64,000 nucleotides of DNA from an uncultured Scytonema sp. (GCA_937873135.1 CALMVQ010000309.1:1-64000); one strand, 5' to 3'. Positions 45,954-56,532 are shown, numbered from the stretch's first letter. Made by a program: numbers and translations. The notes: a model not told the origin generated them from the sequence alone.

Positions 45954-47621
45954 TTATTCAGTTGTAAAGAAGATCCCACCTTTAAGCAGTCTTCTCTCGC
46001 TACCGTAGCTACTAACTGTCAGCGATCGCAAGTTGTGGAAAAATGGTTTGCCAACGACTTTCAAAAGCTTGAGAATTGGGAATTCGGACTCTAATATCGG
46101 TTGACTTTTTGTCCAATCCAGATATACGTATCCTTCGTTGGGTTGGGGGATGGCAGCGATACTATCTTGAAAATTGCGATTGTTAATTAGGGAATTTTCC
46201 ATGTTTTTCAAGACTTCATCCATCGTCTCGATAGAGTTGGTGAAAATCTCGTAATTTCCTACTGTTGTGTGCACACCATCCACCTTCGCCTGGATGGTAA
46301 ACGATTGTCGATCTTTGAGAGCGGTTTTAGTTGTTGTCAACTCTGTCCAAGCAGTGATTTTTTGTGTATCGAGGTTGATAGAATTCAGCGAGAGTCCATT
46401 TGACGAAGCAATTTCATCTAAACGTGCAATTCCTCGTGGTGTTGTCTCTGATTTTTCCGCGACAAAAATCCATTCAGGAGTTGTTTGTTCTCTTGGTAAC
46501 AATCCTATGGCGTATTCTCCATGTACCCAGCTAAAAATATCCTCTTTCCAGTTGATCCCAGTGCTTTTTTGCCAATCGCCCAAAGGTTTTGCCAATCGAG
46601 AAATCACATCTTCTTGAGAACCAGATATCGCTGCAGTCACTTGAAACCAGAGTTGGGCTAAATTGCTGTTACTCAAGCTGCTTAAATTCGTTCCCGCAAC
46701 TGCCAAAGCTGCTGAGCTGGGGATATATTGCAATGCCCCTACAGGTTTGGACAATTGTGCTGATGAAGTCAAATCCTCTTTTGCGATCAAGGTTGTTTCT
46801 GCCAGCAAGCCTTTAGGGTTTGAGACTAGAGAAAGCATTTGGCTATCATAGGTTTGGGAGGTAAGTTTTAACCCTTGCCATTCTGCTACTGTCGGGAGAT
46901 TGAGGAAAGTCAAAGCTAACGCTCCAGTCGGGAGTTGTTTGCTAGCTTGCTGGTATTGAATAGAACTCGTTAAATTAAGTTCAGCCGCTTGAACGTTGTT
47001 AATTGCTTCTCGCAGCACTTTTGGATGGTTGGCAAATAAGACAAAGCGATCGCCTACTACTGCACCTGCAATGGAATTTGAAGATGAGGAATTGCTATGT
47101 TGTTCTTCAGGTGACTTTTCCTCCTGAGTGTCATAAATCAGCTTAACGCCTTTGTACTGTTCAACAGTTAAGGTTGCCCCAGCTAATGCCCGCTTGGAAA
47201 AAAATAACTCTACAAACTCACGACTTTTTTCTGGTTGCTGAATTGCTAGTGCCATCAAATACCCTGGCTGCCGTCCGTTTTCTGAGTTGCGATCAATATC
47301 TAAGGTACTGACAGCCAAAGTCACTTCTTTCCCCAGCCAAGGTTGAATATCTTGTTGGTAATCAATATCAGTGTTGGCTAGTAAACTTGTTTTTAGCTTA
47401 GACAATTCTGCATCACGCTGCAACGCGGGCAACTGATCTGGATTCACCAGCACTGATACCATCACTGGTGCATTTTTGGACACGAATATGGCAGCCCCTG
47501 GCGATTCTGTTGTTCCAGTACCAACACTGTGGGAATTCCTAGCGTTACAACCAGTGGTACTAATTAGTAGCAGCATCATGACAGTTGCTGCTAAAAAACT
47601 CATTAGTGGACGTTGTCTCAT
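45954..47621 (-). CDS. DUF3352 domain protein, putative lipoprotein
   Basis: 555 residues. The N-terminus MRQRPLMSFLAATVMMLLLI ends in STTGCNA, a lipobox. The mature protein opens with PGAAIFVSKNAPVMVSVLVN and has DIQPWLGKEVTLAVSTLDID, FLNLPTVAEW and GINWKEDIFSWVHGEYAIGL, characteristic of the cyanobacterial DUF3352 family. The function is unknown; it is likely anchored in the membrane facing the periplasm. No partner gene is adjacent. Confidence 0.85.
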   Translation of the reverse strand: MRQRPLMSFLAATVMMLLLISTTGCNARNSHSVGTGTTESPGAAIFVSKNAPVMVSVLVNPDQLPALQRDAELSKLKTSLLANTDIDYQQDIQPWLGKEVTLAVSTLDIDRNSENGRQPGYLMALAIQQPEKSREFVELFFSKRALAGATLTVEQYKGVKLIYDTQEEKSPEEQHSNSSSSNSIAGAVVGDRFVLFANHPKVLREAINNVQAAELNLTSSIQYQQASKQLPTGALALTFLNLPTVAEWQGLKLTSQTYDSQMLSLVSNPKGLLAETTLIAKEDLTSSAQLSKPVGALQYIPSSAALAVAGTNLSSLSNSNLAQLWFQVTAAISGSQEDVISRLAKPLGDWQKSTGINWKEDIFSWVHGEYAIGLLPREQTTPEWIFVAEKSETTPRGIARLDEIASSNGLSLNSINLDTQKITAWTELTTTKTALKDRQSFTIQAKVDGVHTTVGNYEIFTNSIETMDEVLKNMENSLINNRNFQDSIAAIPQPNEGYVYLDWTKSQPILESEFPILKLLKVVGKPFFHNLRSLTVSSYGSERRLLKGGIFFTTE

Positions 47622-47981
47622 ATTTCTTTATACATAGTGCTACACGCCTCACACAAACTAATGATAAGCCGCTTTGTCCTTCCTAGAAAGCAGCAAAGAG
47701 TGCTAAAATTTAGTGTAGTACTTTAAAATACGTAGAAATCTCATATTTTCTGATAGCGCTCTTAAATGATTTGTGACATAGAAGCTTGGTAACTGTTGCG
47801 CTTACCGGATTCGATACAGCTTTGGCTCACAACATAAGTAAGATTGCTATATAGCCATGTATACTGTATGTATGTTCCAAAGGTATTTTTCGCACCGTTA
47901 TATTAATGAACCCAAAAATGAAAATTTTCTGCCAACATAATAATATTAGGCTCAAAATCATAGAGCTTTTACAAAAACCTC

Positions 47982-48323
47982 ATGTTTAGTATTAGTGAAA
48001 TTAGTGTAGAGGAACTGGCAGAACGTCTATCTTCAGACGCTGACAGTATTCAGTTAGTTGATGTACGCGAACCGCAAGAAGTGGCGATCGCCTGCATTGA
48101 TGGCTTTATCAATCTACCTTTGAGTCAATTTTCCGACTGGGCAAAGCAAGTCCCTACCCGCTTAGATTTCCAGACTGAAACCCTTGTACTTTGTCACCAC
48201 GGCGTTCGTTCCGCTCAAATGTGTCGTTGGTTAATTTCTCAAGGATTTACAAATGTGAAGAATATTGTCGGTGGTATTGATGCTTACTCCGCAATCGTCG
48301 ATCATTCGATTCCCCAGTATTAG
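47982..48323 (+). CDS. Rhodanese-like domain protein
   Basis: 113 residues, one complete domain. LVDVREPQEVAIACIDGFIN and TLVLCHHGVRSAQMCRWLIS contain the active loop CHHGVRS with the persulfide Cys; GFTNVKNIVGGIDAY follows. Single-domain rhodaneses carry sulfur between donors and acceptors. The 360 bp upstream contain no other gene seen. It lies alone. Confidence 0.9.
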   Translation: MFSISEISVEELAERLSSDADSIQLVDVREPQEVAIACIDGFINLPLSQFSDWAKQVPTRLDFQTETLVLCHHGVRSAQMCRWLISQGFTNVKNIVGGIDAYSAIVDHSIPQY

Positions 48324-48572
48324 TTTCTTTGTTAATAAGTTCTCTCGTACCACAGTCTTAACAGCCTAAAGCTGAAAAGCTTGATATTTGCTGTATGAAA
48401 TAAAATTGCCTTGTTAGCATGAGCGCCCGAAGTACCGCTACTCAGTCAGCGAAGAAAGGAATTTTGTAGAGAAAGGTAAAGATAATAAAATTCGAGTTCT
48501 GACAATTTATGCCTGCCAATCAAGTCGCAACAGCCTTGGCTGCCGAATGCTTTCCTTGCCTTTTGTCGCTCA

Positions 48573-48713
48573 TTACAGCAGTTTTCACATTGATAGACTA
48601 CATAACTTGTGTAGGGGCAGGTTTAATATTATATCGGATGTACTCAGATATTATCTATATAAAACCTGCCCTTACTCCAAAACTGTGGTCTATACATCTG
48701 AAAATTGCTGTAA
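48573..48713. mobile_element. 141-bp foldback MITE
   Basis: The left half (TTACAGCAGTTTTCACATTG, ending GGGGCAGGTTT) and right half (AAACCTGCCCTTACTCC, ending AAAATTGCTGTAA) are imperfect inverted repeats of about 52 bp. Ends read TACAGCA and TGCTGTA, and a TA target is possible. It lies in the 850-bp gap between the rhodanese gene and hrcA; the remainder of that gap has no gene. Confidence 0.65.
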
Positions 48714-49173
48714 GGTAAGCATTCAACTATGAACTCAATTGTGTCAACCATTAAACAAAGCTGTCTAACTATGATGATGATGGTTAATAGCTAGTTGCTG
48801 ATAGCTGATAGCTTAGGAAATAAGTGCCTGGAAATACAGCGATTTTATGGGAATAATGTAACTATGAATAGATAGTTGTGCTTTCTCCTTCAAGCTTACC
48901 GATATTCAGTTACTCCCGAACCCTTGTAAGATTACCTATTTTCTTTTTGAATTACAAGAGCGTCCTTGGCTCAGAAGCTGTTAATTAAATTTAGGTATTC
49001 TTCTGGCAGTTCGGGAGTAAGCTATATAAACACAACAAAAAATTTACTTTTACTTATCTTAACGGAAGAAAACTATTTGCTCTCTTGTTTTGCAACTATT
49101 AATCCTTCTTTGGGATCAATTCCACAATTTTTTTTAACTTTAATTAAAAGTTTGCTTTAGCAAAATATATCTT

Positions 49174-50259
49174 ATGCAAGTTAAGCTAACTAATCGACAA
49201 CAGCATATACTCTGGGCAACAGTACGTCATTATATTGCCACAGCAGAGCCAGTTGGTTCCAAAGCTTTGGTAGACGAGTACAAACTGGGTGTAAGCTCAG
49301 CGACAATTCGCAATATTATGGGCGTGTTAGAAAAAGCCGGGTTACTTTACCAACCCCATACATCTGCCGGGCGCATACCTTCCGACTCTGGCTATCGTAT
49401 TTATGTGGATAACTTAATGACACCATCTGAAACTTTAGCACGAGAAGTAGAGGGAACTCTACAAAAGCATCTCAAGTGGGAAGATTGGAGTTTGGAAGCT
49501 TTGCTGCAAGGAGCCGCACAAATTTTGGCAACCTTGAGTGGGTGTATTAGCCTGATTACTATGCCACAGACAAGTGTAGCCGTCTTGCGGCATTTGCAAT
49601 TGGTGCAAATTGAAACGGGACGAGTCATGCTGATTGTGGTGACGGATACTTATGAAACACACTCGGCAATGATGGATTTGCCCAGAGCAGACGAAACACT
49701 ACCGGATGTTGAGGTGATTGATCGCGAGTTGCAGATAGTGTCTAACTTTTTGAATAGCCACTTGCGGGGACAAAGTTTGGTGAAATTAAATGCTCTCGAT
49801 TGGAGTCAATTAGATCGGGAGTTCCAATACTACGGAGAATATCTCAAAAAATCCTTTGTGGAACTATCTCGTCGCACTCACACACCATATGCCACTCAAA
49901 TTATGGTTCGCGGTGTAGCAGAGTTTTTGCGTCAACCGGAATTTTCTCAACTACAGCAAGTGCAAACAATCATCCAGCTGCTGGAAGAGGAACAAGAGGA
50001 TCTGTGGCGATTAATCTTTGAGGAGCCAGATGTCGATGAGGTAGGCAAGCGGCGCGTAAGTGTACGCATTGGCGCAGAAAATCCTCTAGAGCCGATACGT
50101 ACTTGTTCGTTAATTTCTTCTATCTATCACCGAGGTTCATTACCTATAGGTAGTGTTGGAGTGTTGGGACCAACACGGCTAAACTATGAAAGTGCGATTA
50201 CTGTTGTCACTGCCGCAGCTGATTACCTTTCGGAATCTTTAAGTTATTTTAACAGCTGA
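49174..50259 (+). CDS. hrcA: Heat-inducible transcription repressor HrcA
   Basis: 361 residues. The winged-helix start ([60 protein letters not shown]) is followed by [19 protein letters not shown], a GAF-like middle and a C-terminal [17 protein letters not shown]. HrcA represses groESL/dnaK promoters through CIRCE operators, which are not in this window. A terminator hairpin follows the stop. Confidence 0.95.
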   Translation: MQVKLTNRQQHILWATVRHYIATAEPVGSKALVDEYKLGVSSATIRNIMGVLEKAGLLYQPHTSAGRIPSDSGYRIYVDNLMTPSETLAREVEGTLQKHLKWEDWSLEALLQGAAQILATLSGCISLITMPQTSVAVLRHLQLVQIETGRVMLIVVTDTYETHSAMMDLPRADETLPDVEVIDRELQIVSNFLNSHLRGQSLVKLNALDWSQLDREFQYYGEYLKKSFVELSRRTHTPYATQIMVRGVAEFLRQPEFSQLQQVQTIIQLLEEEQEDLWRLIFEEPDVDEVGKRRVSVRIGAENPLEPIRTCSLISSIYHRGSLPIGSVGVLGPTRLNYESAITVVTAAADYLSESLSYFNS

Positions 50260-50303
50260 GTTGTCAATGAATAGGTAAGTGAGGTTAAGCATAAGTATAT
50301 AAA

Positions 50304-50337
50304 CGTAGTTGCCAGAGAGTGTTCTCTGGCAACTACG
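50304..50337 (+). terminator. Terminator hairpin after hrcA
   Basis: CGTAGTTGCCAGAGA and TCTCTGGCAACTACG form a perfect 15-bp stem with GTGT loop, 45 bp after the hrcA stop. No U-tract follows, so a rho-independent role is likely but not proven. Confidence 0.65.
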
Positions 50338-50388
50338 AACTTTAAGCAATATTTATTCATTCTGGAGATTTGACAAATATAGGGAATT

Positions 50389-51063
50389 ATGGTATATAAG
50401 ATTATCTTTGGAGCGTTGTGGTTGGGATTTGTGACTTATGCCTTTCTCTTCGCCCCTCCCAATCAACCGGATACATTCGAGTTGATTAAAAATCTTTCGA
50501 CTGGTCAATGGCAGGGTATTAACCCTCTCATAGTAGCACTCTTTAATATCATGGGTGTTTGGCCGATGATTTACAGTTGCTTGGCGTTTTTTGATGGCAG
50601 GGGACAAAAAATACCAGCTTGGCCTTTTGTGACAGCTTCATTCGCTGTGGGAGCATTTGCCTTGCTACCTTACTTAACTTTAAGAGAATCAAATCCACAA
50701 TTCTCAGGTAAAAAGAATTTATTTCTATCGCTTTTAGATTCTCGTCTCACTGGCGTTGTGCTGACTCTAGGCACAGCTATTATCGTTGCCTATGGTTGGG
50801 GTGGAGACTGGGGAAATTTTGTCCAACAGTGGCAGACTGATCGGTTTATTCATGTGATGAGCTTAGATTTCTGTCTGCTTTGCCTACTGTTTCCCGCACT
50901 ATTGAGGGATGACATGGAACGTCGGGGAATGAAAAATTCTCAATTGTTCTGGTTGAGCACTTTGATCCCCCTATTCGGAGCAGTGATTTATTTGTGCGTG
51001 CGATCGCCTTTAGTTGAAGTGGAAGGAGAACGACTCTTTTCCAACAGCAAGATTACTGGTTAG
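50389..51063 (+). CDS. Conserved cyanobacterial multipass membrane protein (paralog 1)
   Basis: 224 residues with about five hydrophobic segments (IIFGALWLGFVTYAFLFAPP, GINPLIVALFNIMGVWPMIY, FVTASFAVGAFALLPYLTLR). The sequence is shared closely with the next gene, including FAPP near the N-terminus, the SGKK/SGHK loop and DRFIH. The family is not named here by me. It may be a photosynthetic-membrane protein; this is only a guess. It is 68 bp upstream of its paralog. Confidence 0.75.
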   Translation: MVYKIIFGALWLGFVTYAFLFAPPNQPDTFELIKNLSTGQWQGINPLIVALFNIMGVWPMIYSCLAFFDGRGQKIPAWPFVTASFAVGAFALLPYLTLRESNPQFSGKKNLFLSLLDSRLTGVVLTLGTAIIVAYGWGGDWGNFVQQWQTDRFIHVMSLDFCLLCLLFPALLRDDMERRGMKNSQLFWLSTLIPLFGAVIYLCVRSPLVEVEGERLFSNSKITG

Positions 51064-51131
51064 GGGAGTCGCGAAAGCAGAGTACGAACGGCTAATTTTA
51101 CAGATGTGTTGCAAGTAAGCTTTTCACAATT

Positions 51132-51812
51132 ATGACCGAGAAAATTGTACTTTGGCTATTTTGGATTGGATTTATTACCTACGTTTTACTGTTTGCGCCA
51201 CCACTGCATGTAGAGGAAACACTGGCGCTGCTGAGGAATATTTTGACTCTTCATTGGGCAGAGATAAATCCGATCATTCTATCCTTATTCGGGCTTGTGG
51301 GCATCTGGCTACTGATTTATAGTGGTATTCTATTCTTTGATGGCAGGATGCAATGGATTCCTTTTTGGCCCTTTGCATTGGTTTCAGTGGCATCGGGTAT
51401 ACTTGGACTTTTGCCATACTTGGCTATACGATCACCGAACCAAGAATTTTCCGGACACAAAGATACTTTTTTAAAGCTGTTAGATTCTCGCTTTTTTGGT
51501 GTTGCTCTAAGCTTTACAACAATTTGCTTGTTAGCCTACGCTCTGATCTTCGGTCATTGGGGAGATTTTTGGCAACAATTCCAAGGCGATCGCTTTATTC
51601 ACGGTATGAGTTTGGCTTTTTACCTTTTTTGCTTATTGTTTCCAACGATCTTGGGAGATGATATGGCACGAAGGGGATGGAGTTCTTCTGGGGTATTCTG
51701 GTCTGTATCACTTATCCCGCTTCTTGGTTCACTTGTTTATATGAGCTTACGTGTACCACTTCGGGATCATACCAATCAAGTACCGGAGGCACCTGTCAAC
51801 CGTTTTTCGTAA
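51132..51812 (+). CDS. Conserved cyanobacterial multipass membrane protein (paralog 2)
   Basis: 226 residues with the same topology as the preceding gene (LVLLFAPP-like LLFAPPLHVEETL, NPIILSLFGLVGIWLLIYSG, FDGRMQWIPFWPFALVS, LLDSRFFGVALS, DRFIHGMSLAFYLF). Tandem duplication is evident. Its last 37 bases overlap the 3' end of crtW on the other strand. It has a strong local Shine-Dalgarno only weakly visible. Role unknown. Confidence 0.75.
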   Translation: MTEKIVLWLFWIGFITYVLLFAPPLHVEETLALLRNILTLHWAEINPIILSLFGLVGIWLLIYSGILFFDGRMQWIPFWPFALVSVASGILGLLPYLAIRSPNQEFSGHKDTFLKLLDSRFFGVALSFTTICLLAYALIFGHWGDFWQQFQGDRFIHGMSLAFYLFCLLFPTILGDDMARRGWSSSGVFWSVSLIPLLGSLVYMSLRVPLRDHTNQVPEAPVNRFS

Positions 51813-52567
51813 ATCTCTGGCAACTGCCACCAAGCAGCATGAGGATGTTCGTGATGTTCCTCGTGGTAACCGAAATGATAGCAAGCGATAAATGATAACC
51901 AAATTGGCAGTGAGATAGTTGTGGCGTGGGATGGTGTTGTGTAACCGCCGACTGGTTCCCGATGGGGCAGAAAAGTCCCAAAATAAAACAGTTGTACTGA
52001 ACTTAAGAGTGACGGTATGACAAAGAAGTAATTTAGATTACCGTGAGGTATATGGAATATGTGAGCTACAGAGTGATAGACAACCATCAAAGCAATGAGT
52101 TGCCGCCAATCAAAGTAAGCTTTCATAAAATGAAAATACCAAGCGAAGAAATTTTTCTGTTCGCCATTGTGAAAATCCGGATCTGCTTCACGAGCCGGAT
52201 TATGGTGATGCTTCCAGTGGTTTTTTAATAATTTTTGGTAGGAAAAACAGCTATAAAGTAATACGCATACCGATCCAATCAAATGATTGATTTTGCTGTT
52301 TGAAGGAAATACGACTCCATGCATGGCATCATGGGCAGTAATAAACAGTCCTGTGTAAAGAAATGTTTGCCCAAGTATGGCAGCTAACAAGGTCAATTTA
52401 TTGAAATGAGATAAATCAACACAGAGCAATGAAACCAAGCTCGTTGCCCATGAGATCATGATTACAAGAGCAATCAGCAGCCCTGTATTAGTAGATGGCC
52501 GTGAATGCTCTGATGAACTTATTGGTAGTTGCTCTGATTGATGCTGGATCGCCGTCTTACTTTGCAT
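51776..52567 (-). CDS. crtW: Beta-carotene ketolase
   Basis: 263 residues, membrane di-iron ketolase. Histidine boxes are ITAHDAMHGVVF, KNHWKHHHNPAREADPDFHN and GYHEEHHEHPHAAWWQLP; the layout and length match CrtW, which makes echinenone/canthaxanthin from beta-carotene. Two hydrophobic hairpins (MISWATSLVSLLCVDLSHF, LLAAILGQTFLYTGLFITA) precede the first box. CrtW is preferred over BKT/desaturase relatives because of HDAMHG and the EEHHEHP end. It overlaps the upstream membrane gene tail to tail. Confidence 0.9.
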   Translation of the reverse strand: MQSKTAIQHQSEQLPISSSEHSRPSTNTGLLIALVIMISWATSLVSLLCVDLSHFNKLTLLAAILGQTFLYTGLFITAHDAMHGVVFPSNSKINHLIGSVCVLLYSCFSYQKLLKNHWKHHHNPAREADPDFHNGEQKNFFAWYFHFMKAYFDWRQLIALMVVYHSVAHIFHIPHGNLNYFFVIPSLLSSVQLFYFGTFLPHREPVGGYTTPSHATTISLPIWLSFIACYHFGYHEEHHEHPHAAWWQLPEIYEKRLTGASGT

Positions 52568-52784
52568 GTCTGTAAATCATCTCAAAAGTGTTGTCTTGTA
52601 AATCACAGTTAACTACTGAAAGTAAAAACTCCTTTAGTGGTTAACACTGTACATTAAGCTACATTAACAGTATTTTATAAATAAATGTTAAGTTTAATTA
52701 ATTTATTTTACGGATAAATTTAGAATGAAGACAATATTGATTCTGTTTAAGTCTCATTTACTACTTGAGCGGGGTTGAGATAAT

Positions 52785-52977
52785 TGGAAAAACGGGCAGC
52801 TTTACATAAAATGTCCACCCTCGCTTCGATATCGTCAGAGCTATTTGAGACAGTTCTGTTCGTTGCTCGATAGAAACACAACAGATAATCCGTCTCAAAA
52901 TTCACCTGCGAAATCGGAAAGTGTGGAAGCCCCGTCTTTTTAAAGCGGGGTTGCTGACTCTGTCGTCCGTTTTTGCC
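52785..52977. mobile_element. Foldback element, copy C (with internal insertion)
   Basis: GGAAAAACGGGCAGC at the left, CTATTTGAGACAGTTCTGTT, AATCCGTCTCAAAA and TGTCGTCCGTTTTTGCC at the right align with copy A (30360-30498). An extra segment near 52907-52960 contains its own CCCCG/CGGGG hairpin. It lies in the 1-kb gap between crtW and ispG. That gap also has a possible 23-codon frame at 53282 after an AGGAGG that is too far away, and nothing else convincing. Confidence 0.6.
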
Positions 52978-53593
52978 TTTGCAAATATGAAGTGCTGACT
53001 CCGTGTGCATCACAATTAGATTCAGTCCGGAAAAATAATAATTCCCCTTGTTGATTCCAAAATTGTTAAGTTTCTTAAATTTTTATAGACATTTTTATCT
53101 TAGTTGTATATATAGATCGTGCTATCTGTCTATAGTGGCAAAGTTCAACCAAGTCCAAAGGATGAGACTTTGAGTATAATATGCATCAAGTAAAGGATTG
53201 TTACGACTAGTATGTAGTGAATCTCAGACAATAAGTATAAAGAGAGACAAAGCTATAGGAGGAGAGAGGCTAATCACAACGATGCTCAGCCAATGGCGAT
53301 GTTTCTCGCAATTACGTATCATACAGTCTTTGTGCAATTTTGAGGATGATTGACAGAATAGTTGCAGACTTGGGTTTCTGTCAAAGCCGCATTAACAGGA
53401 ACCGAATTGATGACAAGGATAGTCATAAGTGAGTAGTTAATCTTTAGTCGTTAACTGTAAAAACTACCACTAATGACTCTCCTGGGCTTTTCGGTGCAAT
53501 ACCGTCAACTAAATTTTTTCCTCCTGTAGCACTCTAAAAAACAGATGATTTTCTAATATGATATTTTCGCTACTGAAATTTACTTAACAAAAT

Positions 53594-54817
53594 ATGCAAA
53601 CCTTGCCTACACTTACAACTTCCAATATTGCTTCTCCTCAAGTCACAGACACGACAGTAAAGAGGCGCAAAACTCGTACCGTTAAAGTTGGTAATGTCGC
53701 TATTGGGGGTAGTAACCCCGTAGTAGTGCAGTCGATGATTAACGAAGATACCTTAGACATAGATGGTTCTGTTGCAGGTATTCGTCGTCTACATGAAATC
53801 GGCTGCGAAATTGTACGCGTTACTGTACCAAGTATGGCTCATGCCAAAGCATTAGCAGAAATTAAACAAAAATTAATCAAAACTTACCAAGATGTTCCCA
53901 TCGTTGCGGACGTACATCACAATGGGATGAAAATTGCCCTGGAAGTTGCCCAGCATATAGAGAAAGTGCGAATTAATCCTGGGTTGTATGTGTTTGAAAA
54001 GCCAGATTTCAAGAGAACTGAGTATACTCAAGCTGAATTTGACGAAATCGGCGAAAAAATTGGAGAAACCTTAGCTCCTTTGGTGATTGCTTTGCGCGAT
54101 CAAGGGAAAGCTATGCGAATCGGCGTTAATCACGGTTCTCTTGCTGAAAGGATGCTGTTCACTTACGGCGACACTCCGGAAGGAATGGTTGAGTCGGCCA
54201 TAGAATTCATTCGCATCTGTGAATCGCTTGATTATCACAACCTGGTGATTTCTCTGAAAGCTTCACGAGTTCCAGTGATGGTAGCAGCATACCGCCTAAT
54301 GGCTCGTCGGATGGATGAGCTAGGTATGGATTATCCCTTGCATTTGGGTGTGACTGAAGCAGGAGATGGAGAATACGGACGGATTAAATCTACTGCAGGC
54401 ATGGCGACGCTATTAACTGATGGCATTGGTGATACAATTCGCGCATCGCTTACAGAAGCACCAGAAAAAGAAATTCCCGTTTGCTACAGCATTTTGCAAG
54501 CTTTGGGATTGCGGAAAACAATGGTGGAGTACGTCGCGTGTCCTTCTTGTGGACGCACTTTATTCAACCTTGAAGAAGTGTTGCATGTCGTTCGAGAAGC
54601 AACCAAGCACCTCACAGGTTTGGACATAGCGGTTATGGGTTGCATTGTCAACGGGCCAGGAGAAATGGCTGACGCTGACTATGGCTATGTTGGTAAAACT
54701 CCAGGGTATATTTCTCTTTACCGTGGAAGACAAGAAATCAAAAAAGTTCCGGAAGAAAAAGGTGTAGAGGAATTGATTAACCTGATTAAAGCGGATGGAC
54801 GCTGGGTAGATCCTTAA
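53594..54817 (+). CDS. ispG: 4-hydroxy-3-methylbut-2-enyl diphosphate synthase
   Basis: 407 residues, single-domain bacterial type (not the plant long form). [46 protein letters not shown] and [16 protein letters not shown] plus [19 protein letters not shown] show the TIM barrel and the [4Fe-4S] ligands (Cys-Cys-Cys-Glu). It converts MEcPP to HMBPP in the MEP pathway using ferredoxin. A 30-residue Thr-rich N-terminal lead-in is present. It is 156 bp upstream of the processing protease on the same strand. Confidence 0.95.
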   Translation: MQTLPTLTTSNIASPQVTDTTVKRRKTRTVKVGNVAIGGSNPVVVQSMINEDTLDIDGSVAGIRRLHEIGCEIVRVTVPSMAHAKALAEIKQKLIKTYQDVPIVADVHHNGMKIALEVAQHIEKVRINPGLYVFEKPDFKRTEYTQAEFDEIGEKIGETLAPLVIALRDQGKAMRIGVNHGSLAERMLFTYGDTPEGMVESAIEFIRICESLDYHNLVISLKASRVPVMVAAYRLMARRMDELGMDYPLHLGVTEAGDGEYGRIKSTAGMATLLTDGIGDTIRASLTEAPEKEIPVCYSILQALGLRKTMVEYVACPSCGRTLFNLEEVLHVVREATKHLTGLDIAVMGCIVNGPGEMADADYGYVGKTPGYISLYRGRQEIKKVPEEKGVEELINLIKADGRWVDP

Positions 54818-54972
54818 CATTTACAACAATTTTACTCTTCAACGACCACAAAGGTCGCCGGATTGCACAGTATTATTTGGAAATAACAAAGTATGCTCAG
54901 TCTCTACACTAATACCCTGTGTTAGATTGAGCATACTAACCACCAACTTTCCGACACTGCTCAGCTTTCACT

Positions 54973-56256
54973 ATGGGAATTACAAGAAATGGGCTTGTTT
55001 TGGGTGCTACGGCGGTGACGCTATCAACGATCGCAGTCACAAGTTTGGGCATTCATTCGCAAGGGCAGGCTTTATTTAAAAACGATCCGAAGGGATTAAT
55101 AGACGAAGTTTGGCAAATTGTTGATCATAGCTATGTAGACGGGACTTTCAATAAACTAGATTGGCCAAATGTTCGTCGTGAGTATCTAAACAAGTCTTAC
55201 AGCAGTAAACAAGAAGCTTACAAGTCTATCCGAGAAATGCTGAAGAAGCTTGATGATCCTTACACTCGGTTTATGAATCCAGAGGAATTCAAAAGTTTAC
55301 AAGTTGATACCTCTGGTGAACTGACAGGTATTGGAATCACAATCGGTCAAGATGAAAAGACGAAAAAGCTGACTGTGATTGCACCAATTGAAGATACACC
55401 AGCATTCAAGGCTGGTTTGTTGGCAAAAGACATTATTACTAAAATTAACGCTAAAAGCACAGAGGGTATGGATACTAACGTGGCAGTATCCTTAATCCGA
55501 GGTGAAGCGGGAACTTCAGTGAACCTGACAATTAACAGGAATGGTCAACAAAAAGACTTTAAGATCACACGGGCGAAGATAGAAATTCATCCTGTGAAGT
55601 ATTCCGAACAAAAAACCCCCATAGGCGACGTAGGCTATATTCGCTTGAACCAGTTCAGCGCCAATGCTGGTAAGGAAATGCAAAACGCCATCACAAATTT
55701 AGAAAACAAACAGGTGGTGGGATATATTTTGGATTTGCGTAATAATCCAGGTGGCTTATTATTTGCCAGCGTAGAAATTGCCAAGATGTGGCTGGATAAA
55801 GGCACGATTGTCTCTACCAGGGAACGTCAAGGAAACGGCGATCGCGAAATAGCAGACGGACATCCTTTGACTAATAAACAGCTAGTTATACTGGTAGATA
55901 AAGGTTCAGCAAGTGCTAGTGAAATTCTCTCCGGAGCCTTGCAGGATAACAAGCGTGCTGAATTGGTAGGGACTCGCACCTTTGGAAAAGGACTGGTGCA
56001 ATCGGTGCGTCCCTTAGAAGATGGTTCGGGGATGGCAGTCACAATTGCTAAATACTATACACCACTCAATCATGATATTAATAAGCGTGGGATTGAACCA
56101 GATGTCAAAGTGGAATTGACAGATGCCCAGCGTCAAAACCTGTGGCTCCATGAACGCGATAAAATTGGTACTCTACAAGATCCTCAGTTTGCCAAAGCCG
56201 TGGAAGTTTTAGGCAAAGAAATCGCTGCTAAAGGTAATACAAACGCACAAAAATGA
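54973..56256 (+). CDS. C-terminal processing peptidase, S41 family
   Basis: 427 residues. An N-terminal hydrophobic signal (LVLGATAVTLSTIAVTSLGI) targets the envelope or lumen. A PDZ domain (LTGIGITIGQDEKTKKLTV to GEAGTSVNLTINRNG) is followed by the catalytic region: VGYIRLNQFSANAGKEMQNA, DLRNNPGGLLFASVEI, VDKGSASASEILSGALQ (catalytic Ser) and RTFGKGLVQSVRPL (catalytic Lys). In cyanobacteria three paralogs exist; CtpA processes the D1 protein of photosystem II, but this sequence could be CtpB or CtpC, so no letter is given. Confidence 0.92.
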   Translation: MGITRNGLVLGATAVTLSTIAVTSLGIHSQGQALFKNDPKGLIDEVWQIVDHSYVDGTFNKLDWPNVRREYLNKSYSSKQEAYKSIREMLKKLDDPYTRFMNPEEFKSLQVDTSGELTGIGITIGQDEKTKKLTVIAPIEDTPAFKAGLLAKDIITKINAKSTEGMDTNVAVSLIRGEAGTSVNLTINRNGQQKDFKITRAKIEIHPVKYSEQKTPIGDVGYIRLNQFSANAGKEMQNAITNLENKQVVGYILDLRNNPGGLLFASVEIAKMWLDKGTIVSTRERQGNGDREIADGHPLTNKQLVILVDKGSASASEILSGALQDNKRAELVGTRTFGKGLVQSVRPLEDGSGMAVTIAKYYTPLNHDINKRGIEPDVKVELTDAQRQNLWLHERDKIGTLQDPQFAKAVEVLGKEIAAKGNTNAQK

Positions 56257-56271
56257 AGATACACGGAAATG

Positions 56272-56300
56272 TAGAGACGCTCCGTTTTCTAGCGTCTCTA
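56272..56300. terminator. Palindrome after the processing peptidase gene
   Basis: TAGAGACGCT and AGCGTCTCTA pair over 10 bp, 16 bp past the stop. The same GTAGAGA..GC / GCGTCTCTAC palindrome lies at 63968-63998, so it is a repeat that can double as a terminator. Confidence 0.55.
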
Positions 56301-56403
56301 TAGTCCGGCTTACTGTTAGCACCGCACTTGGTGTTATTTCTTTTTTCCTAAATAGACTTCCCAATACGTGGTCAGCAGAGTCGCAACGGGCGATCACTTC
56401 CCC

Positions 56404-56532
56404 TTACGAAGAAAATGGTCCCCCCAGATCAATCATTTCCGGATTCTTCTCCTCAGTAACTTCATTGCTAGGCATTATTTTGCATTTTCCAGCCATACAC
56501 TTGACAAGATGCCAGAATTGTGCATCGTTCAT
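56404..56532 (-). CDS. Possible 42-residue peptide
   Basis: Start ATG 56532, stop at 56404. It begins MNDAQFWHLVKCMAGKCKIM and ends DLGGPFSS. Two Cys separated by four residues could bind metal, but the peptide is not recognised and has no clear ribosome-binding site. It may be chance. Confidence 0.25.
   Translation of the reverse strand: MNDAQFWHLVKCMAGKCKIMPSNEVTEEKNPEMIDLGGPFSS

Noticed and set aside
52747-53013. 88-residue minus-strand frame
   Set aside because: It coincides with foldback copy C; the frame follows repeat sequence and the translation resembles nothing known.
53282-53353. 23-codon frame with an AGGAGG upstream of ispG
   Set aside because: The Shine-Dalgarno lies too far from the ATG (about 18 bp) and the peptide has no leader-type features; too weak to call.
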